42,243 nt of DNA from Diaphorobacter caeni (GTDB taxonomy: Bacteria; Pseudomonadota; Gammaproteobacteria; Burkholderiales; Burkholderiaceae_C). Under the pieces are notes generated by a model. The model saw only the letters and a list, made by a program, of their open reading frames with translations, did not search any database and was not told where the DNA came from. The number at the start of each line of letters is the position of its first letter. Position 1 is the first letter of the stretch. The stretch covers positions 1 to 42,243 of the forward strand of contig NZ_JADKYZ010000017.1 in NCBI RefSeq assembly GCF_015354245.1. The letters are read 5' to 3'. This document shows positions 1-8,090 of this stretch, piece by piece. Both the position numbers and the translations under genes were made by a program.

Positions 1-127
1 ACGCCACGAATCGCAGATTTGAAAGTGAACAGGAAAGTCAATGAAATCAACGATCTACCAACACCACCTCCGCGCCAGTGCTAGCTTTTCGTACCGTCAC
101 TTATTGCACTGAAAACGAGGAGACCCC
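1..127 (+). mobile_element. Terminal inverted repeat of an IS1071-like (Tn3-family) element, partial
   Basis: Read on the minus strand from base 127, this starts GGGGTCTCCTCG, which I recognise as the IS1071 terminus. About 106 bp match the inverted copy at 42117-42243 with roughly 6 mismatches, which fits the ~110-bp inverted repeats of IS1071. The outer end of the element is at base 127, so the body lies outside the window to the left. No transposase is present here. Confidence 0.8.
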
Positions 128-161
128 GACTTCTTGCATCAAGCGATTCCGCAAGTGGTGA
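128..161 (+). pseudogene. Possible 3' remnant of umuD
   Basis: Between the IS1071-like end and umuC an open frame ends at TGA (159-161), with last residues IKRFRKW, seven bases before the umuC ATG. In polymerase V operons umuD directly precedes umuC, so this may be the tail of a umuD cut off by the insertion. It is too short to be certain. Confidence 0.3.
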
Positions 162-165
162 TGCC

Positions 166-1458
166 ATGTTTGCGCTGCTGGATGCGAACAACTTCTACGT
201 CTCGTGTGAGAAATGCTTTCAGCCAGCGCTGAGAGACAAGCCTGTCGTTGTGCTCTCAGCAAACGATGGTTGTGCCATCGCTCGATCCGAAGAAGCCAAG
301 GCACTCGGCATCAAAATGGGTGAGCCGTATTTCAAGTTCAAGCACTTGGAGCTGACCCACGGACTTGTCACCCGGTCGGCTTGCTTCCCCCTCTACGCGG
401 ACTTGTCGAGCCGACTCATGTCAATCGCCTCAGGCATGGGTTGCGACGTCGAGCAGTACTCCATTGATGAGCAATTCATCGATCTGTCAGGCGTGCGTGA
501 GATCACCCGCCGCGCGTGGGTCATCCGCGATCGGATCCATCGCGGTCTGGGGATTGCATGCGGCGTGGGCATCGGCCCCACAAAAACCCTGGCCAAGTTC
601 GCCAACCACATCGCCAAAGCCTCAGAGCGCCGCCCCGGTAGCTACCCGGCACGCTTGCAGCGTGTCTGCAATCTCGCTGAGCTGTCGCCTCAGGAGCTCG
701 CAGCAGCGCTTGAGGCGACCCCAGTGGGCGAGATCTGGGGTGTTGGCCCCCGCATCAGCGCTCAGCTCTACGATGCCGGGATCCTCAACGCCCTGCAGCT
801 TTCGAAACTCGATCTCGGAACTGTACGCAGGCACTGGTCCGTCGTGATGGAGAGGACGGTACGCGAGCTCAACGGCGAGCCCTGCTTGACTCTTGAGAGT
901 CAGCCAGAGCCCAAGCAGATGATTGCCTGCACGCGCTCATTTGGAAGCCCGGTGAGCGAGCTCGATCCGCTCATTGAGGCGGTCAGCGACTTCGCCAGTC
1001 GCGCAGCGCAGAAGCTGCGCCTTCAGGGCAGTGTCGCCGGTCAGATTCAGGTCTTTGCGCACACGAGCCGGTTTCGGCCCCCGCCGCACTTTCACCGCTC
1101 GATCGTCGTACCTCTGATACGGCCCACGGCAGATACAGGCCTGATCGTTGCCAGTGCAGTCCATGGCATCAAGCGAATCTACCGGGAAGGCTTTGAGCTC
1201 AAGAAAGCTGGTGTCATCCTCATGGATCTGAATGACAAGGCAGATCTGCAGCACGAGCTGGACCTTGGCGACGAGATCTGCGATCGCGGCAGCTTGTTTG
1301 CAGCCGTCGACAAGCTCAACCAACGATATGGCCGTGGCACCGTTCACATCGGATCCACCGGCCTACAGACAAACCGTGCGCCGTGGCAACAGCGCCAGGA
1401 TCAGCGCAGTCCACGTTACTCAACGGTTCTCGCTGAAATCCCTGAGGTCAAGTGCTGA
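166..1458 (+). CDS. umuC: UmuC-like Y-family DNA polymerase (Pol V catalytic subunit)
   Basis: This is an error-prone lesion-bypass polymerase of the UmuC/RulB/ImpB type, 430 aa, close to the usual ~420. The N-terminal motif LLDANNFYVSCEK carries metal-binding Asp6, and YSIDEQF carries the catalytic Asp101/Glu102. This motif usually reads SIDEAF, so the Gln is a small variation. The GVGPRIS region around residue 190 matches the helix-hairpin-helix thumb element, and the C-terminal part matches the little-finger region. The partner umuD is missing because an IS1071-like end lies about 40 bp upstream. The SOS promoter has therefore been lost, and expression would depend on read-through from the element or on a UmuD encoded elsewhere. 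Confidence 0.95.
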   Translation: MFALLDANNFYVSCEKCFQPALRDKPVVVLSANDGCAIARSEEAKALGIKMGEPYFKFKHLELTHGLVTRSACFPLYADLSSRLMSIASGMGCDVEQYSIDEQFIDLSGVREITRRAWVIRDRIHRGLGIACGVGIGPTKTLAKFANHIAKASERRPGSYPARLQRVCNLAELSPQELAAALEATPVGEIWGVGPRISAQLYDAGILNALQLSKLDLGTVRRHWSVVMERTVRELNGEPCLTLESQPEPKQMIACTRSFGSPVSELDPLIEAVSDFASRAAQKLRLQGSVAGQIQVFAHTSRFRPPPHFHRSIVVPLIRPTADTGLIVASAVHGIKRIYREGFELKKAGVILMDLNDKADLQHELDLGDEICDRGSLFAAVDKLNQRYGRGTVHIGSTGLQTNRAPWQQRQDQRSPRYSTVLAEIPEVKC

Positions 1459-1755
1459 CTATGTACCTGCACTACCGTTCATTTCGGCTGCGTAGGCTTT
1501 CGCGTGCTCTTCTAATCGAGCAAATTCGGCGTCGGTAATTTGCCTCCCAAGCAATTGGTCAACGTGTTCCCTAACAACCTGAATTCCCTCTTCCGCATCC
1601 CCAATAGTGGCGTGCAGATAGAGCATTCCCCAAAGCCGATGCCAAGCGCCATTTAGCCCAATCATGTGAACACCCAGCGCATAGCCGGTATCCGTTCTAC
1701 CGATGGCGTCAGCAATGATCGACTCGATTGGCGGAGGGCCCTGTTCATTCGGCAT
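1459..1755 (-). CDS. Hypothetical protein, 98 aa
   Basis: Unrecognised small acidic protein. The ATG at 1755 follows a GGGAG ribosome-binding site; an in-frame extension upstream has no such site. It is convergent with umuC, the two stop codons being adjacent. It probably lies in one transcript with the membrane protein just upstream at 1772-2113. No membrane segment or known motif is visible. Confidence 0.7.
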   Translation of the reverse strand: MPNEQGPPPIESIIADAIGRTDTGYALGVHMIGLNGAWHRLWGMLYLHATIGDAEEGIQVVREHVDQLLGRQITDAEFARLEEHAKAYAAEMNGSAGT

Positions 1756-1771
1756 CACTACTCCCGAATAG

Positions 1772-2113
1772 CTATTTACCTTTGATTTGAGGATCACGAG
1801 TCGACCATGTTGCATTTCGACGTTTCACACGCTCGCGAAGCCCAACGGAGAAGAAAACAACACAACCCAACATGGACATCAGAACAAAGAAATTCCGAAA
1901 GACCGCTGACTCGAAGTATGGGAACAACAGACCAAGAACCATCAAGCCGCTGCCAATGGCCTCGCCGTATTTTCTCCATGTAGTCATTTGGCTCCAACCG
2001 GCATAAACCATGAAGACCACAAACACCACCAACACCCAGTTGATCGCCCAAAAAATGAGATCGAATTTTTCCACGCAAGCCACCATCGTCCAGTAATCAC
2101 GGGCCAATGCCAC
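1772..2113 (-). CDS. Small membrane protein, 113 aa
   Basis: Three hydrophobic stretches (roughly residues 18-38, 55-72, 77-95) are followed by a basic tail (RERVKRRN), so this is probably a small inner-membrane protein. The GTG at 2113 has an AGGGG nine bases upstream; the alternative ATG at 2086 has no ribosome-binding site. Function unknown. It lies 16 bp upstream of the next leftward gene. Confidence 0.65.
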   Translation of the reverse strand: MALARDYWTMVACVEKFDLIFWAINWVLVVFVVFMVYAGWSQMTTWRKYGEAIGSGLMVLGLLFPYFESAVFRNFFVLMSMLGCVVFFSVGLRERVKRRNATWSTRDPQIKGK

Positions 2114-2252
2114 ACTGTCATCGGCCCCTATCTATCCGAAGCATTGTGCGCCACTGCAAAATTCCGTGACGAGATATGACATCGCGAGTTGATGAATTGC
2201 AAGCCACCATCAATCGCTACATCTTCGCGGACTTTCGCGCACGATCGCCCGA

Positions 2253-2290
2253 GAAAAAACCCAGTCACATCCGAGGATGAAACTGGGTTT
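2253..2290 (-). terminator. Rho-independent terminator (family copy 1)
   Basis: On the minus strand, stem AACCCAGT/ACTGGGTT with inner CATCC/GGATG pairs and a T-run. It ends the 2329-3315 gene. The same hairpin recurs after several other leftward genes in this window. The remainder of 2114-2328 holds nothing else I can identify. Confidence 0.85.
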
Positions 2291-2328
2291 TGGGTTTCAG
2301 GCATCAAGTGCCCGAACAGAGAAGCCCA

Positions 2329-3315
2329 TCAATCGACGAGCTCATCATCTTCTTCGTGATCACATTCATAGTGCTCAAGAAGATCTTCATCGTAGGCAAC
2401 TACGTCAGAGGTATTTCCGCGCAGCAGACACAGCATCTCAGAGATACCGATCGGCGAACTCTCGATGCAGTAGTTGGCATACTTGGGTCGATCCGTGAAC
2501 CAAAATTCACCGCTGAAGGTAACTACCAGTTCAGGATCCCTCAAGCGAGCCTCTTCTTCAAAGCCCGCTGGACCCCACAAAAGCGGTCCATCGCTGGATC
2601 GAACTTCCGAGAGCTGATTGGCAACACACAGAGCGTGCATTTGCTGCAGGCGATTGACGAATGCCGGATTGACTTTCATTGAGCAGTATGTCGGACTATC
2701 TCCACTGTCGCTCGTGGCATGAGCACCGACCACGAAAGTGCGATTCAGATACCTGTCATGAAAGTGCAGCGTCTCGAACGATGCAACAGCTCTCAAAACG
2801 GTGTCCGTGTAGACCCGCAGATCCTCTTCGCCAAGATCAACCCACGACAGATCGAAATCGAATCGTGAGGACTGGTCAGTGAAGGGGCCATCAGCAGATG
2901 CAGCTTCAACGCGCATCAGCATCAGTTGCTGGCCGTCGATTTCGAGATACCAGCCATCATCGTCTTGGACAACAATGATTCCGGGACCCTTGTCGAGCAG
3001 CTTTCGGGCGAGCTCGTTTTCGGCTTCACACAACTTCTGCCAGAGCGATCCAATCTCACCCGGAACGTGCGCCAGAACGAGATCATCTTTGATGCGCCTT
3101 CCTGCGAAGCCGCGATCGATGATCTGAACGGTGTCCGTGCCATCGTAGAAAGCGCTCCAGGTGTCGTCGTTGGCGTGAAAGCCTACGCGTCCATCTTGTC
3201 GCCAAGTGACGCGTTCGATGGTCACGTCCTGCCGAGCATCCGCAAATGCGATCACATCGCCCTCAGTGACTGCGTGCGCGGGGATCTGCTTGAGGTTTCG
3301 TGCTTGAGTTTCCAT
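2329..3315 (-). CDS. Hypothetical protein with conserved cassette leader, 328 aa
   Basis: Unrecognised soluble acidic protein (METQARN start, acidic tail near YECDHEEDDELVD). The ATG at 3315 sits just after AAGGAGTG. The first codons resemble those of 4148-5089 (METQQQN) and 25850-26791 (MEIQQRN), so these three genes share both their leader and their 5' codons. No transmembrane segment or catalytic motif is seen. It is a single-gene unit, with its own leader upstream and its own terminator downstream. Confidence 0.8.
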   Translation of the reverse strand: METQARNLKQIPAHAVTEGDVIAFADARQDVTIERVTWRQDGRVGFHANDDTWSAFYDGTDTVQIIDRGFAGRRIKDDLVLAHVPGEIGSLWQKLCEAENELARKLLDKGPGIIVVQDDDGWYLEIDGQQLMLMRVEAASADGPFTDQSSRFDFDLSWVDLGEEDLRVYTDTVLRAVASFETLHFHDRYLNRTFVVGAHATSDSGDSPTYCSMKVNPAFVNRLQQMHALCVANQLSEVRSSDGPLLWGPAGFEEEARLRDPELVVTFSGEFWFTDRPKYANYCIESSPIGISEMLCLLRGNTSDVVAYDEDLLEHYECDHEEDDELVD

Positions 3316-3393
3316 TTTTACACTCCTTGAAAATGTGCCATCGCCGGAATTGGCGGGTAGGCGGTCATGTGCAGTGAAGTGATCTGTTGCGCC
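3316..3393 (-). promoter_or_regulatory. Conserved cassette leader (copy 1)
   Basis: Reading leftward: GCGCAACAGATCAC, a spacer, GCACATG, then a CGCC-GGAATT-GGCG hairpin region and TTTTCAAGGAGT just before the gene. An internal ATG at 3368 opens a 16-codon frame, MTAYPPIPAMAHFQGV, ending two bases before the gene start. Eight related copies exist in the window. Confidence 0.75.
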
Positions 3394-3417
3394 CCGCTCT
3401 ATGAGGGAGCGGCCAAG

Positions 3418-3455
3418 AAAAAACCCAGAATCATCCGAAGATGAAACTGGGTTTT
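3418..3455 (-). terminator. Rho-independent terminator (family copy 2)
   Basis: AACCCAG stem with an inner ATC(C)/GAAGAT pairing and a T-run on the minus strand, downstream of the 3499-3990 gene and upstream of the next leader. Confidence 0.85.
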
Positions 3456-3498
3456 GGTGATCGGCCATGAATGCCGACAACAGTGAAATGCCTGTGGA

Positions 3499-3990
3499 CT
3501 AGAACACCTTGCTTCGGTATGCATCCAAGGCCGTCACGATCGATTCGAACAGAATGGATCCGTCATCATCCAGCTTGGTCAAAAGCGCCATGCTGATCGA
3601 TTCAAGAGCATCCTTGTAGCCCATGTCATAGGGGTCACTTCCCGGCAAAGACTGCTCGAAAGTATCCAGAACCTCGCGAAGCCTTTCCCCTGCAGCAGCT
3701 CGTTTCTCGAAGGCCTGCACAATTTCTTGAGCAGTCAACGGTTTTTCAGCCTTTCTGGGGAATTGCAGAATCGGTCGATACGCACGGAAATGCGTGCCTT
3801 TCATCCACAAGGCAACGTACTCACCATGCGGATATCCAATAATCCCCGCGTAAAAATTGCCGCGAGCGACTTTCCCCTGATGCTCTTCGTTCCATCCAGA
3901 CTGAATCAGCACTTCGCGAAGGTGATCCTCGAAATCACAGATGTCCTTGCTGAACACAGACAAGCGGATGTCGGAATTGCGTTTCGTCAT
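3499..3990 (-). CDS. Hypothetical protein, 163 aa
   Basis: Unrecognised; N-terminus MTKRNSDIRLSVF, no membrane segment. I chose ATG 3990 because AAGGAGT lies 5-10 bases upstream. The frame is open back to an ATG at 4044, which would add the leader-encoded MHAYPPIPAMAHFQGVFN. The same leader is out of frame before other genes, so the extension is probably not part of the protein. Flanked by its own leader and terminator. Confidence 0.75.
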   Translation of the reverse strand: MTKRNSDIRLSVFSKDICDFEDHLREVLIQSGWNEEHQGKVARGNFYAGIIGYPHGEYVALWMKGTHFRAYRPILQFPRKAEKPLTAQEIVQAFEKRAAAGERLREVLDTFEQSLPGSDPYDMGYKDALESISMALLTKLDDDGSILFESIVTALDAYRSKVF

Positions 3991-4068
3991 GTTGAAGACT
4001 CCTTGAAAATGCGCCATCGCCGGAATTGGCGGGTAGGCGTGCATGTGCGGTATGTCATCGGTTGCGCC
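3991..4068 (-). promoter_or_regulatory. Conserved cassette leader (copy 2)
   Basis: GGCGCAACCGATGAC, GCACATG, the CGCC-GGAATT-GGCG hairpin and TTTTCAAGGAGT in the same order and spacing as the copy at 3316-3393. Here the leader ATG (4044) is in frame with the gene. Confidence 0.75.
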
Positions 4069-4092
4069 CTGCTCTACCGGCGATCAGGCAAG

Positions 4093-4127
4093 AAAAAACC
4101 CAGTTCATCCGAGGATGAAACTGGGTT
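4093..4127 (-). terminator. Rho-independent terminator (family copy 3)
   Basis: Minus-strand AACCCAGTTTCATCC / GGATGAACTGGGTT hairpin followed by TTTTT, ending the 4148-5089 gene. Confidence 0.9.
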
Positions 4128-4147
4128 ATGGGGGGGGTGTCAGAGCT

Positions 4148-5089
4148 TCAATCGCCTGAACTCGAAGAGTCTTCGACGACTTGCCTGTCCATGTAATGCC
4201 CATTTCCAAGATCGTCGAGGACGCCGTTCAAGGTATCCCAGAGACGCGACACATCACAGTATGCATGCAGCTTTTCAAGCTGATGTTCCTTGTGGATGCC
4301 GCGATCTCGAAGGAGGCCGATGAAGGCATTCAGAATGCAAGCATCATCTTCATGTGGGCTTGTCTCACCGCAGTTGGGACAACGAAAGCGCATCAGAACT
4401 GGTGATTCCGATTCACTGATCATGCCGCAGTAGTCCGCCTTGCGAACCAGTTGGCGATCAACCTCGTCACGGTCATTCTCAATGGCCGATCCATCACTCA
4501 GGTGCACTGAAATATTGAAGTCATCCAGCACTTCAATGCCCTGGCGCTCGTGGAACTCATTGAGAACCGCGTTGGCTATCTCTTCTCGCTCCAGCTCAGT
4601 CACCAGCTCAAGATCCAGATGCCGGGTTGTGTGCACTTCAACAAGATAGATGCCCTCAATTCCAACATCGTCCGGATCCGTCGCTTCACCAATGACGCGA
4701 ACGAAACAGCGGATAACCTCACCCTCATCCACCTTCTCAGCCTCATCAGGTATGCATTGCACATACCCATCACGCTCCAGTCGAGCGATCGCAAGATCGA
4801 GTGCACTGACCTTTGCCGATGCAAGGCCTTCGCAACGCAAAGAAACACCATCGAGCGTTTCAACTCGCCAGATCTTTTCTCCGGCATAGCGCCAGACAGT
4901 CCCGTAGCGCATTTCGCCAGTCTTGCTCTCCATACAGGAGACAGACTCGTAAAACTTCAGAGCATGCGTCTGGATATTGTTGGTCTGCCCCAGATCCACC
5001 CAGATCATCTGCGCGATGGCTTGGGTGCGTGTCAGCTTGGCTTCGTCACTGGGAACAGTCGCAGCCGTATTCTGTTGTTGCGTTTCCAT
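4148..5089 (-). CDS. Hypothetical protein with CPNCG motif, 313 aa
   Basis: Unrecognised. Residues near position 240 contain FRCPNCGETSPHEDDAC, a possible zinc-binding knuckle; the C-terminus is Ser/Asp-rich. Start ATG 5089 follows AAGGAGTG. Upstream lie a cassette leader and then an ACGT repeat array (5200-5269). The N-terminal METQQQN resembles the starts of two other cassette genes. Confidence 0.8.
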   Translation of the reverse strand: METQQQNTAATVPSDEAKLTRTQAIAQMIWVDLGQTNNIQTHALKFYESVSCMESKTGEMRYGTVWRYAGEKIWRVETLDGVSLRCEGLASAKVSALDLAIARLERDGYVQCIPDEAEKVDEGEVIRCFVRVIGEATDPDDVGIEGIYLVEVHTTRHLDLELVTELEREEIANAVLNEFHERQGIEVLDDFNISVHLSDGSAIENDRDEVDRQLVRKADYCGMISESESPVLMRFRCPNCGETSPHEDDACILNAFIGLLRDRGIHKEHQLEKLHAYCDVSRLWDTLNGVLDDLGNGHYMDRQVVEDSSSSGD

Positions 5090-5167
5090 TTTGATCACTC
5101 CTTGAAAATGCGCCTTCGCCGGAATTGGCGGGTAGGTGTGCATGTGCAAAAAGTGATCGGTTGCGTG
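5090..5167 (-). promoter_or_regulatory. Conserved cassette leader (copy 3)
   Basis: CACGCAACCGATCAC, GCACATG, hairpin and CAAGGAGT just before the 4148-5089 gene. The leader frame MHTYPPIPAKAHFQGV is in frame with the gene. The ACGT array lies about 35 bp further upstream. Confidence 0.7.
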
Positions 5168-5199
5168 CATCAGACGCACCGCGGATCATGAAATTGAAT

Positions 5200-5269
5200 G
5201 ACGTTGTTTGACGTCATCTAACGTCATTCGGTGTGATCGCACGTCATGGAGTTACCCCGCACGTCAATC
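5200..5269. repeat. 10-bp periodic ACGT array A (7 units)
   Basis: Seven consecutive 10-bp units, five with an ACGT core (GACGTTGTTT, GACGTCATCT, AACGTCATTC, ...), in perfect 10-bp register. It lies between the stop of the 5264-5767 membrane gene and the leader of the 4148 gene. Confidence 0.85.
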
Positions 5270-5767
5270 GTTCTTCCAGTACAGGACACCATCATTGCAA
5301 CGCCATCCCGTTTGAGGATCTGAAGAGGTGAACAAGCCCGTTTTCACTGGGTCACGTTTCTCCACCACTTTGCATTGATGGTCTGCCACGAACTTGTCCC
5401 ATTCAACACGCGTGGCATCCTCTCGCGCACGGGCCTCCGATACGGTGTCCCTGGCAACCTTCGCCGTCTCTTCCACGTAGTCAGGAATGAACTTGGCAAG
5501 AAGGGTCGCACCACCAATGAACCCACCGAATGCCAGAGCAAGCTTCAAGAAGAATAGATTGCGGCCCTGCTTTGGATCATCCTTGCGAAACTGGCTTGAA
5601 ATCATCGAAAGGCTCGTGGAGAAAGCCAACAGCATCCCCAAGCCCAGCACGATTCGCGAGCTCCATGAAGCTATATTGCTGGCCTCTTGCGGTGCTAAGC
5701 CAGCGAAAAACATCGCGAGCACGAAAGCACCAGTAATCACAGTACCGACAGTCACAATAGCTTGCAT
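5264..5767 (-). CDS. Membrane protein, 167 aa
   Basis: Three hydrophobic segments (about residues 4-24, 36-56, 73-93) precede a charged, coiled C-terminal region (VARDTVSEARAREDATR) and a final Cys-containing stretch. Unrecognised function. The start ATG 5767 is preceded by AAAGGTCGTT, a modest ribosome-binding site. Its last codons overlap the first unit of ACGT array A. Confidence 0.75.
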   Translation of the reverse strand: MQAIVTVGTVITGAFVLAMFFAGLAPQEASNIASWSSRIVLGLGMLLAFSTSLSMISSQFRKDDPKQGRNLFFLKLALAFGGFIGGATLLAKFIPDYVEETAKVARDTVSEARAREDATRVEWDKFVADHQCKVVEKRDPVKTGLFTSSDPQTGWRCNDGVLYWKND

Positions 5768-5784
5768 AACGACCTTTCTGACAG

Positions 5785-6156
5785 CTATCTTGCGAAATCA
5801 TCGTTCCCAACAAGGGACTCAGTTGCGATGAACCAATAGCGGCCACGACCGCCAACGGCATGTCCATCACGTTCGGCCTCTCGGCGTGCAAACTTATTTG
5901 CCTGCGCTTTGCTTGCCGCGTGAATGCTGGGATAACGGATTCCGTCCATTTCATCCCATGCCGGGTACTCAAAATGCATCACAACATCGAATACCTTCAG
6001 GGGCTTGCAGAGTGGCATGAATGCGATTCCCAATGCCTGCTCAACCTCATGAAGGGTGCCCACGATTTCAGGCTTGTCATAGCCCTGCGTGAAGGCGTAA
6101 AACTTCCCGTTTCCAAGCGCCCCAATTCGCGGGTCAAGATGTGTCGTTTGCATCAT
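5785..6156 (-). CDS. Hypothetical protein, 123 aa
   Basis: Unrecognised soluble protein with a basic, Gly-rich C-terminal half (GGRGRYWFIATE). It lies 17 bp upstream of the membrane protein at 5264-5767 and is probably co-transcribed. The first Met (MMQTT) or the second could be the start. Confidence 0.65.
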   Translation of the reverse strand: MMQTTHLDPRIGALGNGKFYAFTQGYDKPEIVGTLHEVEQALGIAFMPLCKPLKVFDVVMHFEYPAWDEMDGIRYPSIHAASKAQANKFARREAERDGHAVGGRGRYWFIATESLVGNDDFAR

Positions 6157-6235
6157 GACTGAATTCTGTCGCTGACATCAGATTTCAGCAAACTGCGTGT
6201 GCAGCTTCGACACAGCGTGACGGCATTGGTATGAG

Positions 6236-6664
6236 CTATTCCTTGCTGAGTCTCAAATTGTGAATGCGACCTTGGGCCGCAAGTTGGCAAATCTGTTCGA
6301 CGTCCACAAGTTCAGCCCGAGGAAGCATGACCTCCAGTTGGGTCAATCCGAAGTGGGTGAGGCGAACCGCTCGAATCTGTTTCCACTCCTTGCGCGACTT
6401 GGCATATTCAGCCGCATCAATGCCCACGATGGCACTCATGTAGCCATACAGGTACTGCTCTGCCCACAGCAAGGCCATGCGTGCCGTTTTACGCTGCTCT
6501 GGCGTGAACTTCGAAGGCTTGATCCCCTTCAGAGCATTGAGCTCAATGCACGCTTGTCGTGCTTCATCAGCATCCGGGCCTTCGCCATCGTAGGCTTGCA
6601 CCATATCCTTACGATCCGAAATGGCGTAGGGAATGGAGCGCTTGAGGGCAGAACCAAGATACAT
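6236..6664 (-). CDS. Hypothetical protein, 142 aa
   Basis: Unrecognised; starts MYLGSALKRS, mixed helical composition, no membrane span. I used ATG 6664, close to the end of the upstream membrane-protein gene (6673-6909); the much longer in-frame extension would overlap that gene. Likely part of the same leftward operon. Confidence 0.65.
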   Translation of the reverse strand: MYLGSALKRSIPYAISDRKDMVQAYDGEGPDADEARQACIELNALKGIKPSKFTPEQRKTARMALLWAEQYLYGYMSAIVGIDAAEYAKSRKEWKQIRAVRLTHFGLTQLEVMLPRAELVDVEQICQLAAQGRIHNLRLSKE

Positions 6665-6672
6665 GATGATTC

Positions 6673-6909
6673 TCACGCCCAGCGCGAGCGATAGATCCCG
6701 AGGATGCTGGTTGCTGTGAAGCCGACTTGCTGCAGCAGCAATCCATTGCGCTCCAACCCCAGCGCTAGGCCGATCATCGCAAAGTTGGCCAGAAGGAAAG
6801 CGACCCAGCCGAATTTCGATGCACGAGTGTTTGTCGCCAGCAGAAACGCTCCGAGCAAACCCAGACCGCATCCACTCCACTCAAGAGCGTTCAACATCGC
6901 ATGTCCCAT
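6673..6909 (-). CDS. Small membrane protein, 78 aa
   Basis: Three hydrophobic stretches (about 12-26, 33-49, 58-72) with the ending GIYRSRWA. The overall pattern resembles small plasmid-coded membrane proteins distantly like PnuC, but I cannot assign a substrate. Eight bases separate it from the next leftward gene. Confidence 0.6.
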   Translation of the reverse strand: MGHAMLNALEWSGCGLGLLGAFLLATNTRASKFGWVAFLLANFAMIGLALGLERNGLLLQQVGFTATSILGIYRSRWA

Positions 6910-6945
6910 TTCAGAATCTCATTATTGGGGGTTGGCAAGTGCCGA

Positions 6946-7134
6946 CTATTCGTGCTCACGCAAGGCCGTTAGCGATGCGTTCAGCACTTCAGCCGCCTCC
7001 GCATTCAGGTCGGCCTCTTTCTGATCGATCTGGAGGCCAGAAGGCATTTTTCGACTCTCCGCACAGTCGTTCAACACGTTGATCGCAAGGCGCAGTGCGT
7101 CAGCAAGGGTGAGGCTCCCGGATCTATCGGTCAT
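6946..7134 (-). CDS. Hypothetical protein, 62 aa
   Basis: Small helical protein (TLADALRLAINVLNDCAES). ATG 7134 follows a GAGG; two other in-frame ATGs lie within 12 bases upstream. Nine bases separate it from the end of the 7143-7517 gene, so it is probably translated from the same message. Confidence 0.6.
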   Translation of the reverse strand: MTDRSGSLTLADALRLAINVLNDCAESRKMPSGLQIDQKEADLNAEAAEVLNASLTALREHE

Positions 7135-7142
7135 GGTCATCC

Positions 7143-7517
7143 TCATGCAAGTGTTGATGTTGGTACGCCATCGCAGCACAGCTTCTCGTGAAGCCAGCGG
7201 GCATACTCGTTCGCACTGTGCAATTCGATGTCTCCACCTTTGCCATAACCCCAACGGATATGAAAGCGCAACACGGATTCCATGTAGCAAACGAGATTGC
7301 CAGTGGGGGTCACGGTAATTGAACGAGCAGGGCCGTCGAATGGCCGATGGAACGCACGATCCGAGGTCAACATGATGTCCGAGTTTCCCGATGAATCTTT
7401 GGCGACGTTCACCCACCCTCGCCTTTCAGGATTGCGCCAAAACTGCCACCATGCATGATTTGGCCGCACCTCATAGTCACCTGGGGGAAGCTCAGCAAGT
7501 CGTTTGTATAGGCTCAT
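7143..7517 (-). CDS. Hypothetical protein, 124 aa
   Basis: Trp- and His-rich soluble protein (HAWWQFWRNPERRGW) of unknown function. It lies upstream of the 62-aa gene on the same strand. The ribosome-binding site is weak. Confidence 0.65.
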   Translation of the reverse strand: MSLYKRLAELPPGDYEVRPNHAWWQFWRNPERRGWVNVAKDSSGNSDIMLTSDRAFHRPFDGPARSITVTPTGNLVCYMESVLRFHIRWGYGKGGDIELHSANEYARWLHEKLCCDGVPTSTLA

Positions 7518-7630
7518 GGCCTCTGCACCTCAATCAATGATTCGATACATTGAATTTTGCGAGTTCGCAAGGTGCAAGGCAAATGACGTGTGCAACGTCG
7601 ATATTTAGTTTCGACCTAGCTACTTTCCCC

Positions 7631-7930
7631 TTATTTCGCTACACAAGATGCTGTTGGCACGAGAAAAAGCAGAGCTTGCGCAAGGGCGCATACAGCAGCG
7701 CTGTAAGCGGCATATGAGTTCCAACGTGACTGCTCATTAAACGTGTCATGGAGGTCTATGCGTTCACCGTTCTTACCTTGAATAATGATGTCGCCATCCA
7801 ATAAAGCGCCAACACCGGATGTTCTGCTGTCAGCAAGCACCTTGGCTCTAGCTGATTTGACCCAAAGAAATGCTGACGTTACAGCAGACAAAACAACCAC
7901 CACAGTCAATACAAACTTCAAAATCTCCAT
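7631..7930 (-). CDS. Membrane protein, 99 aa
   Basis: Hydrophobic segments at residues 4-23 and 75-94 flank a central polar region (DGDIIIQGKNGERIDL). Good AGAGGA ribosome-binding site before ATG 7930. Function unknown. The flanking gaps 7518-7630 and 7931-8090 show nothing else I can identify. Confidence 0.65.
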   Translation of the reverse strand: MEILKFVLTVVVVLSAVTSAFLWVKSARAKVLADSRTSGVGALLDGDIIIQGKNGERIDLHDTFNEQSRWNSYAAYSAAVCALAQALLFLVPTASCVAK

Positions 7931-8090
7931 GTCATTCCTCTACCTGCAATATTGACCTTGATACGCGATTGCAACTAATTCTGAGCCATGATCTTGCCTC
8001 ATCCAAACAGCGTAAGGGTGACCGGAATCTCTGGATGATTCCGACAAGGCCAGTTTCACAACCGATGATTCGTTGTCAAGTCATTCTGAA

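Noticed and set aside
393-1347. Leftward open frames opposite umuC (393-617, 622-834, 937-1347)
   Set aside because: They mirror umuC's codon pattern, have no ribosome-binding site and no recognisable product.
3991-4044. N-terminal extension MHAYPPIPAMAHFQGVFN as part of the 3499 gene
   Set aside because: The same leader occurs out of frame before other genes, and a good Shine-Dalgarno precedes the internal ATG.
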